Shown here in pieces: positions 33,125 through 45,719 of a stretch of 64,000 nucleotides of DNA. Position 1 is the stretch's first letter. Every line of letters starts with the position of its first letter. The position numbers were made by a program, and so were the translations under genes. The DNA comes from Hermetia illucens (lineage: Eukaryota; Arthropoda; Insecta; Diptera; Stratiomyidae), in assembly GCF_905115235.1 (NCBI RefSeq), contig NC_051852.1:122774027-122838026 (forward strand). The letters are read 5' to 3'. The notes below the pieces were generated by a model that did no database searches, was not told where the DNA came from, and was given only the letters and a program-made list of their open reading frames with translations.

Positions 33125-36100
33125 ATGATGACCGAATTTCTACCACTCTGTGATGTCCTGTTCAATGTGATTTCACTCGCTGGATACTTTTGTGATGTGG
33201 TTTTCGACGTAGTGCTCGGATACGCGCTATTCGAACGCGGCCGAGTTGGATATTTCGCAATAGTTCTTTGCTTGGTACTGTCCTCGCTTCTAGTCTCGCA
33301 AATAGTCTCCTTACGATGGTACTGGAGCGAAGTGGGTAAACACAAGGACTCGGCGGAAACATCCTCGAACTCACACCACAATGGGACGTTGGATAAGAAG
33401 GACGTTTGCCCGTCCATCAGTTATAAAAGGAACGTGAAATTTCAACGATACACGGTTGTGGCTCTGCATGTTGTCCAACTGGGAGTCCTATGGAGGTATG
33501 CAAAGCTCTTCGTTCCCGTGGACCTGCGACGCGTGAAACATGAAGTTCGTGACTTGTGTATGCTTCGCCTTGTTCACGGATTTTGCGAGGCAGCCCCCAT
33601 GCTTTTACTTCAGCTTTATCTTCTCATAACCATTCAAACGGATAGCAAGTTTCTTATGAACACGGCCGAAATGAAGTTCAAAAGTCTCAGTGGACATTCC
33701 ATTGTTGGAGTTGTATCACAGCAGCCAGCAGCTGTCCAACAGCAAGCGGAGCGGACGTTTAAGGATCTGAATATTGTTTCCGCTGTTTTATCATTGTTCA
33801 GTGTTTGCTGGGCCCTGGCGAGCTTCAGCAAAAATGTGCGTCTCCAGAATGTCCACCGTCTAGTTTTAACGTGGCTTGGAGTGATATTTCAATTTTTATG
33901 GCGATTAGGAACTGTCACGTCGCGGATTGCATCACTTACCGTTTATGCATCCTTCTACAACTACTGGGTGTTCCTGGTCATTATTCTGCATTGGTTTTCT
34001 ATGTTACTGTGGCTGATTTCACCGAAAAATGTATTCCACGGGGAGCGCATATCTCGTCTGCGCAAAACTTTGCTTTCTGCATTGATTGCATTTGTCTATG
34101 TTTTCGCTTACATCAACTTACAAGAAGTGAATCATCGCCAGAAAATGTTTACATTTTACATTGTTATGTTCCTGGAGAACTCGTTACTTGTTTGCCTATG
34201 GATGGTTGGCGTGTGGCCAAACAAACCGTCACAATGGTATCTTGTGCCGATATTGGTGTTGAGTGCGTTTGCGTTGGGAATGTTTTTCATGGTGTTATAC
34301 TATAGGTAATTAATTTGCGTGCTTAAGTGAGGTCAAAGTGCTAATAGAGAAAATTCGTTAAAGGTACTTTCATGTACGAAGGCTTGGATACGAAAACGGT
34401 GGTCGATATCCAACATGCGGCATTGAAGTGAAGGATAACAGTGTTGGATCTAAGTCAATTTCAAACAGGCATAATGACCAGCCTCCTATAGCAGGTGTCT
34501 TCAATTGCCGGTTCTCTAATCCTGTTGGAAGGTAAGCCTTAACATTATTCTTTTTATTTACATTTTCTAGTGTTACCGATATCACAGGAATGAATGATTA
34601 CCATATACAATTATTCATGATGCAGAAATTAATATTTTTTTTATAATGCTAAGTGAAAGGAAATACATTAATTGTAATTTATTTACAATAATTTATTAAG
34701 GGTGCCAATTAGGTAATATAATGTTACATGGTAGTTTACGCGGATACCGAGACTCCTATACTGGGACTGGTTATCGTAAAAGCCCGAAGTTTACCAATCT
34801 CTTTTAACGCAAAACTCCGAGATTAACGTAATTCTTAAAACTCGCATGAATTACACCTACATATAACATCATCATCATCAACGGCGCAACAACCGGTATT
34901 CGGTCTAGGCCTGCCTTAATAAGGAACTCCAGACATCCCGGTTTTGCGTCGAGGTCCACCATTTCAATAACCCTAAAAGCTGTCTGGCGTCTACGCCATC
35001 GCTCCATCTCAGGCAGGTTCTGCCTCGTCTCCTTTTTCTACCATAGATATTGCCCTTATAGACTTTCTGGGTTGGATCATCCTTATCCATACGGATTAAG
35101 TGACCCGCCCACCGTAACCTATTGAGCCGGATTTTATCCACAACCTGACGGTCATAGTATCGCTCATAGATTTCGTCATTGTGTAGGCTACGGAATCGTC
35201 CATCCTCATGTAGGGGGCCAAAAATTCTTCGGAGGAGTCTTCTCTCGAACGCGGCCAAGAGTTTACAATTCTTCTTGCTAAGAACCCAAGTTTCCGAGGA
35301 ATACATGAGGACTGGCAAGATCATAGTCTTGTACAATAAGAGCTTTGACCCTATGGTGAGACGTTTCGAGCGGAACAGTCAGTAGCTGTTATCGGTTGTG
35401 ATTTTCGACCCTAGATAAGAGAAATTATCAACGGTCTCAAAGTTGTATTCTCCTATCTTTATTCTTCCCATTTGACCAGTGCGATTTGATGTTGTTGGTT
35501 GGTTGGTTTCCGGTGCTGACGTTGCCACCATATATTTTGTTTTGCCTTCATTGATGTGCAGCCCAAGATCTCCCGCCGCCTGCTCGATCTGGATGAAGGC
35601 AGTTTGTACGTCTCGGGTGGTTCTTCCCATAATGTCGATATCGTCAGCATAGGCCAGTAGTTGGGTGGATTTAAAGAGGATCGTACCTCTTGCATTTACC
35701 ACAACATCACAGACCACTTTCTCGAGAGCCAGGTTAAAGAGGATGCATAATAGGGCATCCCCTTGTCGTAGTAGTAGACTTACCGCTGGAGTGGAAATTG
35801 TATTATATCTTTGTGCTCTTCCAGCTTCAAATAATACTCTGCGTCTGTGTGTTGTTAACCTAGTTCCCTAGAATCAATTTTTAAGTGTTTGTGTAAAACA
35901 AAACATGATTAAAATCGATTCAATGTCTATCTGTCTGTCACATGCACTTTTCTCCAAAACAACTAAATCGATCTGAACGAAATTTGGTGGACAAATTAGA
36001 ACTTTGAAATCCCACGCATACAGCGAGTGGTATAAGGGGGGATTCAAAACTTTTTGTCACCGGGTATAGTCGTGTAGATATGAAATGAAAGGTCTCAATT

Positions 36101-39100
36101 TGTACTTTCCGAACTGACATTAGTTTTGGCGTGAATTGCAAGTGTGAGCAAGGAGTCAACATGTATGCACTTAAAGTGAGACAGCACTCATTTTCGGAAA
36201 CTACCCAATATTAGAATCCGAAAAAAATCAGGATGGTGCGCTTAGATGAAATCTAGGCCTCAAAATATGTCTCACTCCGATATCTGCTCAAATAAACTTA
36301 CCAATAGTACATTACTAACTTTTAGAAATTTACTGAAAAACTCCCCTTAAATTCCTCCTAGGACTCCTAGGACGATTTATAGTTATAGCATTTCAAACTT
36401 ATCAATTTCGTGCGAATTAACAGCATCTGAAGCCATACAAATAAGTTGCTGACGTCATAATTCACGGGAATAATTGATATTCGAGTGAAATATTAAAATT
36501 CCATTCAAGAAGAATCTAATTCTCCCCAGCTTTTTTTATATTTGATGTAGGCTACATTCTTGTCATTTGCCAATAATAATAAACTCCGATTGTGAAGCGT
36601 ATGAGGTTGCTATTATCAAAACAGGGGTTTCCATCAAATAATTTATTTAAATCGCTTTCTAAAAAATACATAGAGGGCAATGGAATTTTTATCTATGTAA
36701 CACGGAGCTGTCGTGCAATCGTCGCTCCTCACATCTTTTTCTTTTTCTTCAATCTTTATCCCAGGCGGGGTCGGCTCGTCGTGATCGGTTTCGTCATTTT
36801 ATTTTATCAAATACCTGATCAGGATGTAATCGCGCGTGTAATTACGTGACGACACCATCGAAAACGCCTCTCCCGCAGTTTTTTCACGATCGGTGCAAAC
36901 TTATATCGATCGCGGATATTCTCATTTCAGACGTGATCAAAACGCGTCGCGCCACCAGTGCAATGCAACATCTTCGTCCCCATTACCGAAAGGTGCCATT
37001 CATTGTCTTTTATAGTCGGCCAACACTCAGAACTATAGAGAGCGGCAGAAGGACGACATTTTAGATTTGGGACGTGCGCTGATATTCGATCAGAAAGAAC
37101 ACCAGTTGTAGAATGCCGCCTCATCCAGATTGCGTTAATGCGTGAAGCAATTTCATCACGCAGTTCTCCATTGGCTGATAGCATTGACTCGAGATGCTTA
37201 AAGTCGCTGGGTTCTGACAATGGCAGTAACCTGCCCCTCGAGATATTTAAATCGCTTAGTTCTAGCAATGGCGGTAACCTACCCAGAACTGAGCAATTTA
37301 AATATCTCGGGTCAATGCTATCAGCCAATGGAGAACTATGTTATGCTCCTCACATAGGGAAACACAAAACATTTTATACCTGAAGGGTCAAGCTTCCGGT
37401 TTCCCGACTTGTTTTCGTTAAAGTCACCTCCTAAGATGAGGGAGTTTCCGATGAACTGGAAGAGTCGAGCGAAATATTCTTTTTTAATACCGGATCGGAA
37501 TGGACAGTATATTGAGAAGATCTTCAAAACTTTGTCAAATAGTTGTACACTAATAGTCACAAGCTGCATTTTTTCATCTTCAATTTTCTGTTCTCTAATT
37601 TATTTAATTTAATTTAACGGACAACAAACAGAGTAAGTTCCAATTAATTATTGTCCTCAGGAGGAGGAGAAAGCAAAAAACTTATCCTACGCTTAAAACT
37701 ACTTAAAGTAGAGAAGTTAAAAGAACCAAGCCTAGGAATCGGGAAATGAAAGTAGACTTCGAGCTCTGCGAAGGGCACGTTGAAAATGTCTGCGCTACGT
37801 GTGTTATAAGACGCAGGACGGCAGGTGATCTCGTCAGCGGCAGAGCCGTCCATCAGACCCGAGGAAAGTTTAAAAAAGGTGCATAGATCCAGATAGGAGG
37901 GCTGTTGTAGGAAGAGAAGGTTCAGAAAGCGGAAGCGGGTCCACACGAGGGAAGCTTTTCTTAAAGAAGAAGGAGCGGGTGAATTTACGTTGCACATTTT
38001 CAAGGGCAAGACAATCACAGTTACTCGAGGGTGACCAGATCACGGAGCAATACTCGAGAGTATTCCTCACGAGGGAATTGAAAAGAGCTAAGGAGGATTA
38101 GATGGAGTCAAAATCAGAGGAGGAGCGAAGTATAAAGCCCGACAATTTTGCTGCTCGATTGATGACATCGAGGCAATGGGTGTCAAAGCGGAGCTTATTG
38201 TCGAAAGTGACTTGGAAGTCTTGAGTGGAATTTAGGCAGGATAAGGAATGTCTGTTAAGAGGGTAGGAGAAAGAAGTGGGTAAGGATTTTAGGGAGTAGC
38301 ACATACAGTGACACTTTTTGACGTTTAGCGCTAAACCATTAGTCGAGCACCAACGAACCAGAGTGTCCAGGTTAGATTAAAGGGAAACACAGTCCATAGG
38401 CGACGATATAGCGGAAAACAGCTTAAGGTCGTCTGCATAGAGCAAACAGGGACAAGTAAGGAGGGGAGGTGTCTGATATCCTCTTCAACGAAGATTGTAT
38501 TTCCGCTATTGTCTTGCCGACTGAAATGTGTTGCATGATATGAGCACGAAGTGAAGTGTCAACAAATTTTTCCGTTGAAATCTGCTCGAAATATTCTCGC
38601 TATCCGTCCCAGCTCGTTGATCAGTAAGTAAAGTACTGTTGTTATCATTATCGCAACAAATGTATTCAATATCCTGTGTGCATTGGTGTCAGCTTTTCAT
38701 AAGTCGATGCAGATCTCTCCCTCCATCCCGAGTGACCAATTTATCGTAAAGGTCTTTGTAATGGACTGCTCGGGTAGCAGTGACCACTTTCTTTGCTTCC
38801 TGGCTGGCATTCTTGTAAATTTACCAATTGGGCAGCATTTTATCGTCGAAAAATTTGTGGTAGAGGTGTTTCTTTTCATGGATCTTTATTTGAACGTCGT
38901 CATTCCAAAGTGAAGTATCTCGGTGGATGAACGACTTACCTAGCTTAAGTGCAACTTTCGGAGGTTGCATAGGCCGCTTCGTAAATCGAGTTTCTAATCT
39001 GGTTGCACGTCTCTTCTACATTCGGAATGATCTTGACGCTGGCTTAGCAGTGGCTTGACACACAAGGCAGCAATCAACCACCGATGTTCAATTCACAAGT

Positions 39101-42100
39101 ACAAGATCGTAAGTGTCCGTAAAATCGACTTTTGCGTTCATCACTCTCATTGAGTCCTCCAAACCCTGTTCCCCCATGGCACCTGTTGCCACCTGCCTTT
39201 TCATCCTCGTGACCATTAAGATTATCTGCAATGACAATATAGTCATGCATGTTACAGATCTTTGTATGCCAGAAGGCATCTTTCTCGGATCGACCTGTTT
39301 TCTGATGCTTATGCGGTGAAAAGCGAATCGTGCAATCGGCTGATATAATAGTGAGCTTCATTAGATGATCATCAACCCGTTCGACTTCTTCAATGGCATC
39401 ATGGAAACCTTCTAAGATGGTAATGCGGACATCATATTGAGTCCGTGGGTTACCAAAATAGAGAAATTTACAGCCATTTTTACCGCGTTCGCGTTCTATG
39501 TTGCAGCTTTTGGCACCAAACGGTCGAGTTTCTTGTAGAGCGCAAATATCAAACACGCCTTTTCCAAAGAGCTATTGAGAGTTCCTTTGTCTTTCCAATG
39601 AGGGTATCAATATTTAGCGTGCAGACACGCATTGGTTTTGCTCGGACTAATTTAAAGTCAGCAAAAATGAATAGTATTAATCAACAAACACAAAATTTAT
39701 CAATCTTACATCTCCAGGGTGTTCTAGGTCTGATGATTAATGGAGTTAAAACAGTAGTCAGCGAGAAGGATATTTTTAGAATTAATTTGGAAACCAAATA
39801 ATCAAGAAAAAGTAAATTTTAATAATCCAGGTAGAATATAGGGAAATTAGGAACTTGGCCAAAAGGAATAGTAAAAATGCTTTGTTGTAAGATAAGGCGA
39901 GGAGATAGCTGAATGAATTTTTAATGTAAACATCAAAGAAAGAGAATGAGAATCCTTCGTGAATCTTAATACTGGTCGCCGGTGGCCTGTGGCCACGTGG
40001 ACAAATCAGAATGGTTTCCCCTTTTCTTGATGGTAACCTTTTTTCTTCAAAAATTTCCACGGATATTTCGTAGATTTGCTGCCGGAAATGCATTCCCTTC
40101 ATTTATACTACTATATATGCCACAAATATACTTTGAATTAATTAGTGAGTATTTTTGGGTCAGTTTTAATCTAGACCTAGAGAAAAAGTGTGAGGAAACT
40201 TTCCCATATATTTTTAACAGACATTTCTTCTAACAAAGTACAGTTGATATTTTCCCGGGGACAAGTACTAACATTTTCACTTTATTATCAGAATATTCGT
40301 TGGATCGCTTCGTTTCCGGAGAATCTTTGAGCTGTTTCGTCAGTATTACTGCTTAGGGTTTCTAAATGGAACCTGCTGCCTAAAATCTATCGGAAATCTG
40401 GATTGCAAGCTCAGCTATTTGCAAGCAATGTGAAGAAGCAAGCGAGTCCATCTTGCTGGCACCATGAAAATTCCATATTCGAATAAAAACATGTCTTTTG
40501 GTGCTATCCAGGAGTTGAACCATTTGTTGGTTTGGTTTCGAAACTGTTGTATGATTAACATCCAATGATTCTATACGTTCATTAGCGTCTGGAATTAGCC
40601 CTTATAAAGTAATACCACCAATTATTTATCTTCGTAGCGATGGTGATGTTAAGTATCAAAATCATGTTTACAGGATCTAAACCCTACTGTTTCCAACAAG
40701 AGGGCAAACTTTTCTCAGAAATAGTTTTAACCTACTCTATAGGATCTATTGATATTCTAACGAGTCCATCTTCGACGAAAAAGAGGTTAGATCAAGCTCC
40801 GAAACCTTCCGAGGATATCCCATCATGTGACTGAAATCCCTCCGAAGGTTTCACACGACAAGTATATACTAAGGACGCTAATGTAGGTCTCCTAAGCGAT
40901 GAAGGTCCGGGCCATCCAGAGAGGATTCGTTTTGGTCACTAAGTAGAACCTTGAGCAGAAAAAAGGATAATAATTTCCAGCTGTCCAATTTTTTCTCTGG
41001 TCAAATTAAATTGTGAATGAGGCGATTGGACTCCAAATCCGGCGCCATTATTAACTTAACCATGAAACCTCTAACAAACAAATTGTTGGTGGCCGGTGCA
41101 CTTAATTCGCTTATCTCTATTTGGTTGCTACTACGGTGCTTGATATATTACCAGAAATAGCGGTATACATGCTCAACCACTATAGTATTGCATTCACAAT
41201 TTTTTTGTTCTTCTTCATTTTATTGTTAACGGAGCTATGCTAAGTCAAGTACAGTACAGTTCACGTGAGGACGACGTCTATTATCGAAACCAGGATTTAA
41301 ACACGGAAGGGTAAATCGAATGTTTCATCATTGTATTCTATTAACAATAATTAGTGAATTACTAAGTGCATTTTTTCATCGAACGAATTCATTCCTTTTT
41401 CTTCCTTTCTTTGATGTTATCAGCCATCCCTGTGAATGTATACTCCTCCTTGTCTTATCTCGATTTAAATAGTCTTTTTCTCTCTCTTTATCATTTTTTT
41501 GGATGATTCGACTGCTCAAACGATTTCGCTCGTAATATAAAAATATAAAACTAAAGTGAATTTGCTTTATGTTATTCCTTTTACCGATCGGATACCTTTA
41601 GTCTAAATTTGGAATTATTAGTTATCTAACTTAGAATATATTTCATTTCCTACTTTCAGTGGAGCAACAAAACGAAAGAAGAAGAAACCAACAACTTTTA
41701 TTCCTCCACCAACGCTTGGCTTCGCGTCACAATTGAATTCTGAATCGCCAACAATTAATGGACCAATGCCAATACCATTCTGGCGACGACCACTTTCCCA
41801 GTCACAATCTAGTGAAAACGAAGGTAGTGTAGGCTCGCGGGTAAACATTCATCAAAAACTTCAAGAGAAAAAACAGAAGCAATTAGCTGAACTCAAAATC
41901 ATTGAAGAAGAAATCAAACAAGGAAAGCTTGGCGGGCCTGCAACGAATACTCTAGGCTCCGGTGACGATGGAAGAACTTCATTACCACGACAACCTATTC
42001 CAAGAGCCAAGAAGCACATAAACTTAGACCCTATTGAATGGTGTACCGCAACAAACATGGATTTAGATAAACGCTTTAATGATTTAGACGAAATTAACAA

Positions 42101-43622
42101 CTTAAATAAGTTCACATCTCAGTTTGATAACTTATATTCGTCATTTGGGTTGAGTGGAATTAATATTCCTGCTCTGGAACAGCCGAACGTCCGTAATATC
42201 TCGCCAATTCCTTCATCGCAAGTCTCAGGTGCGGAAAATAATTCCCTTACTCGGCAAGTTCTACCTCGCACCAAAATGCTACACAATGGGTTACGGAACC
42301 CTTTTACGGATAGTTATCGAAACGTGGTTACGAACCAACCGACTCCGTTGAATCAACGTAATGTTACAAGTAGCCCTGTTCGGAATACAATGTTTGATCA
42401 TTTGAATCATCAAAATATTTTCCTCGAAATCAATCATCCCCGACAAATATCCGGAACTTATAGTAGTAGTACTGAAAATGCCAATCCTGGAGCAGATAAT
42501 CTGCCATTCCCTTATAATGTAATTCCTCCTCCTCGTTCGAAACTTGATAGCAAATCAACCCCGCCGACTCCTTCACTTATTATGCAACCACAAAACCAAA
42601 GTACGGTAGCAAATAAACTCACACAAAGGCAAATGCAAAGAGCAAAAACGCCCGAAATCCTTCTGGCACCTCATTATTTAGATAATTCACGGGTCTATTA
42701 CGATTGGGTTGGAAGGGAAACAGCTTATAGGTACGTAGCCTACAGTCTAGTAAAGTCTATACATTTTAAGTTCCCAGTTTTTAAAATTGAGATGTTTTTT
42801 ACAGAATTCAAGAATCTGATAGAAATCAAACTTTCAGCAGTGGCGATGAAAACCTGGACATATCGGCTGCCGATGAAAGCATAATTGCTGAACGGAACGG
42901 CAATCACGCGCCATCCGATATAGATAGTCAAGTATGAGAGACAAATTGCAATGTCTTCTTTTTTTATTCTAATAAAATCTTACAATTGCAGGTGTCATTG
43001 CCTAGGTCCTATACTTTGCCTCGTGAATTTAAATATTATCGACGAAATAAAATTCGAAAATTCAATAAAAATGAACATTTTATAACGAGCACAAATAGTA
43101 GTGATGGTAAGGCAATTATGATATTAATTGCAGTAGTAAAGGTCTTATTTGAACTTTGAATTTTGTAACCGTTCTGAGTATAATAGCTTCCAACTGACAA
43201 AAGTAATTGTTCCAGGTGATGTTGATAGTGCTGACGACAACGAATCCGAACGACATTCCGACACATCGCAATGTCGAATACGATTACAGCAGCAACAAAA
43301 CTCACGAAAAATTCAAAACAATTTCCATAATCATCCACAACCCACAACAAGTAGTTCCATCAGTGCTTCAACTAACAACCCTCACCAGTTGCGAAATAAT
43401 CGAAACAATTTCATTTCGTCACCAATTAATCAACCTAGATGCAACGGCTCACCGAATAATCACATGCATCCTACCGACGTAACAGTTAACAATTTAGATT
43501 TGATAAGTGGCGTTGAAAGCAACTTAAATAACAATATTTTCCCCATCCGCCAAAGTCGACTGAAAGTCTATGGAGCTAATAAACATGGTATGATGCCATG
43601 GCGGCATGAAACCAAATTATAA
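33125..43622 (+). CDS. XK-related multi-pass membrane protein with long low-complexity tail
   Basis: Six exons with GT/AG junctions: 33125-34305, 34364-34531, 41660-42730, 42805-42931, 42992-43106 and 43216-43622; 3069 nt, 1022 aa, frame kept throughout. Residues 1 to about 400 are the XK domain, a string of hydrophobic segments with the family signature around 133-165 (VVQLGVLWRY nearby, then RDLCMLRLVHGFCEAAPMLL). XK-family members are plasma-membrane proteins; some (CED-8, XKR8) support phospholipid scrambling during apoptosis. Exon 2 encodes a short cytoplasmic piece (YFHVRRLGYENGG). Exons 3-6 (about 570 aa) are Asn/Gln/Pro/Ser-rich with no domain I know. They include a coiled-coil-prone stretch (QEKKQKQLAELKIIEEEIKQ) and IEWCTATNMDLDKRF. 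The start has two adjacent Met codons; either could serve. Intron 2 (7.1 kb) is full of repeats. Exact orthologue not assigned. Confidence 0.9.
34866..35780 (-). mobile_element. LINE family A copy in XK intron 2
   Basis: Minus strand, antisense to the host gene. (GAT)n tail at 34868-34880, C-terminal domain at 34905-35336 (LRRIFGPLHEDGRFRSLHND), YADD intact in 35379-35717 (LLAYADDIDIMGRTTRD). It is 5'-truncated at about 35775 inside the RT, and about 80 bp near 35380 are deleted relative to copy 4. Confidence 0.87.
35885..37412 (+). repeat. Composite repeat with foldback LINE-B fragment (locus 2, in XK intron 2)
   Basis: Same architecture as 12131-13388 in opposite orientation. It begins 'gtgtaaaacaaaacatg' and a CTGTCTGTC run (35925-35940), then noncoding sequence to about 36470 that matches 12730-13330 in reverse complement. 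Next come about 280 bp not found at locus 1, then LINE-B sequence on the minus strand from its 3' UTR (about 36750) to the LSANGEL region (37158-37195), then an inverted copy of that region (about 37280-37345). It ends with a spacer and 'cttccggtttcccgacttg' (about 37394-37412). The spacer before this end is clearly homologous to 12135-12205. Confidence 0.72.
37158..37345. repeat. Inverted and tandem duplication within the composite repeat
   Basis: The arm 'cagttctccattggctgata' near 37160 recurs as its reverse complement 'tatcagccaatggagaact' near 37319-37338. A second pair, 'gatatttaaatcgcttagtt' near 37240 and its reverse complement near 37290-37310, forms an inner hairpin. The stretch around 37196-37235 is also a diverged direct repeat of 37236-37285 ('caatgg.ggtaacct' unit). 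Locus 1 has only the simple hairpin. Confidence 0.75.
37630..38475 (-). mobile_element. CR1/jockey-like LINE RT fragment
   Basis: Minus strand in XK intron 2. An RT palm remnant lies near 38400-38450 (a LYADDLKLFS-like block), followed by NLDTLVRWCSTNGLALNVKKC, then FDNKLRFDTHCLDVINRAAKL (38098-38304). After that come RNTLEYCSVIWSPSS (37870-38070) and the tail IFNVPFAELEVYFHF (37644-38018). These are typical of CR1/jockey-type polymerases. It is 5'-truncated and carries several frame breaks. Confidence 0.78.
38480..39650 (-). mobile_element. RTE-type LINE fragment, endonuclease and linker (family C-like)
   Basis: Minus strand in XK intron 2. An endonuclease start lies near 39640 (RVCTLNIDTLIGKTKELS), then DICALQETRPFGAKSC, IVIADNLNGHEDEKAGG and DLVLVN (39074-39556). 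A linker runs to about 38490 (EKKHLYHKFF, RAVHYKDLYDKLVTRDGGRDLHRL). These motifs match the RTE/BovB-like endonuclease commonly labelled craniofacial development protein 2-like. It could be the 5' part of the family whose RT fragment lies at 3290-3613, but nothing here proves that link. Confidence 0.75.
39651..41659 (+). other. Rest of XK intron 2
   Basis: AT-rich intron sequence up to the exon 3 acceptor (tactttcag, 41651-41659). No gene, repeat or RNA recognised. Confidence 0.45.
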
Positions 43623-43766
43623 CGGAACTGTCGATTGCAATAGTGATCCTACCGAAAATTTCAGTTTTTATGCATAATATTTTTTGAGAACAAAAAAGTC
43701 CAAATCAGAATTTTGTAAAAAAAAATAGTAGACTGTTTTGTATTTATTCTATGTTTAGATTTTTAT

Positions 43767-43772
43767 AATAAA
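43767..43772 (+). promoter_or_regulatory. Polyadenylation signal of the XK-related gene
   Basis: AATAAA about 145 bp after the stop codon at 43620-43622, in AT-rich 3' sequence. It is the first canonical signal downstream. Confidence 0.6.
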
Positions 43773-43779
43773 ATATTGT

Positions 43780-44525
43780 TTATTATACATGGAAAGCGAT
43801 CCTTTTCACAATTGCTTTAATTCCGCTTTCCCAAAGCGATAAAGCGTGGCCAGGATCTCCAAACACGCGTAATACATGCGAAAGGAAGTAAAGATAAATA
43901 TCTTTGCTAATAGTGTTAAATGATAACTTATTTTTAAGATTGGGATCGGAATATGCAGATCATTAAGGGAAAAAAATAAATAAGAACAGAATTGCTCTCC
44001 TTATAATTTCTAAACCGATCCTCCCACTTAAGTTATTCCCACGATCCAAGTATTAACCAAATCCTATGATTGAATTAAATTGAATTGAGTGCGATCTCAA
44101 TCTGGAGAATAGAAACATTGTTATACCTGAGTTGGATGAGCGTCAACTTCTCGACCGCGTTACCCCGAATTCGAATCTTGGTTCGTCATTAGGTGTGATG
44201 TCAATGAAACTGTCAAATATTTATACGGAATTTAAGTAACTGATCCATATATTAAAAGGAAATTCCTGATTCAAGTTTACTTATCGTAAAGCTTGGCACC
44301 TAAGGAAAGGAAGAAAACTTTTCTCCTCAAACATGCAAATTCTAGAGTTCCAATATTCTCATGTTCATACAAATTCAATCGCTGCAGGATCTACTTCCAA
44401 AGAATATAAATTAAAAAAAAATCAAAATCAAACATAAACTTATCGCAACAACAGCAGTGCGACCTAGACCGAAATGGTAAGGTAGGCGGGTGCAAATCAA
44501 GCCATCCAAGAAATGGTGTTTCCGA
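43780..44525. other. Gap without recognisable gene
   Basis: AT-rich intergenic sequence after the XK-related gene; nothing recognised. Confidence 0.45.
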
Positions 44526-44529
44526 AATT

Positions 44530-44790
44530 CGGCTTTTTCAGGGAAAAATAGCTGGCATTTACTTGTATAACTGCTATGCTCCGTCAAACCCCAAGATGAT
44601 AGAATATGGGGAAATGCTAGGTGTGTTAACTTCGAATGCGAAAACTCGAAGCCTCAAAATCATTTTAACATTTCGGCTGTGGATTGGGACGGTCGAAACT
44701 ATGAAAACTAGGGGCCGTTTTTCGCCTGCGAAATGCTTCAATTGTCGATTTGTCGTATGTGAGTACCATGATCAGATTCGTTAATTAGTA
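44530..44790 (+). mobile_element. LINE endonuclease fragment
   Basis: Plus-strand piece reading GKIAGIYLYNCYAPSNPKMIEYGEMLGVL, then RSLKIILT. This resembles the central part of R1/I/jockey-type APE endonucleases (YAPPS... followed by a GDFN block that is lost here). Short and old. Confidence 0.45.
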
Positions 44791-45719
44791 CTATATTCAC
44801 AGCAATCATCAGGCGCATGAGGAGTTGGAAATGGAGGTTAGTCCATGAACAATTCTAATGGGATGCGTTCGTAGAGATGCTATTGGGAATCATGGCTGGA
44901 TGGATGAATCTGCTTAAAAAAAGTAGCTCAACACTAGATGCATAATGAAAGCATGTCAAGGCGGCAAATTCTCACCAGTAGGCGGTCAAACTATTGCTGG
45001 AACGAATAAATCGTGTAGTTGCGGGTTGCGTGCTTTCGAGCCAATTAGCCAGAGGGGGCTGAAGGACGAGCACCATAGCTGACCAGCGTGCATTTCCTTC
45101 TTAATACATTAAAGACTCTCTTCACCCAGCATAGAAGGGCATGGAGAATGTACAAACCAGTGTTTTATGTCTTCATCACTGTTGAGGTAATTGAGACGGA
45201 ATTTGTGGAGATTTGCCGGAGGATAGGAATAATTAGGCTTCAACTTTTATCATCAAAGCCCAACAAGCAACTGGAACCCACGATCATACCGCCCGATCTG
45301 CCTTATAGATAGACGAAATAGGCAAAAATCTTGAGACGGTAATTTATAACAAACTTTTCCTTATCATACAATACAAGGATGCCCCATCGAAGCGGCAATT
45401 TGAGTTTTAGGCCTGGTTTAGCACCATATTTATCTATTTAAGGCAACAATAAAAGGGAATGAATTATCCACGTGGGTGGGGATACGGGAAAGTTGATAAG
45501 GGTAATTAATATCTGCGGAAAAAAAAACCTGGCTGATCCTGCTGAACGTATACTATTCACTAACGCGAAAAAAGAGAAAATATGGCATATTTTTGTCGTC
45601 CGCAAAAAATTCGCAGACAACATCACAGACTTCAGCGAAAGAATTGGTGTTCAGCGTGAAAACTATTTTCTTCAAAGTTTGGCTAATTTAAGCTTCAATT
45701 GAAGACAAGGATAACTCAT

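Noticed and set aside
32911-33417. 168-codon minus-strand ORF
   Set aside because: Antisense to exon 1 of the XK-related gene, whose membrane-protein frame and splice sites are clearly the real ones.
33805-34305. 166-codon plus-strand ORF
   Set aside because: Alternative frame of XK-related exon 1 without family resemblance; it disagrees with the splice phase of exon 2.
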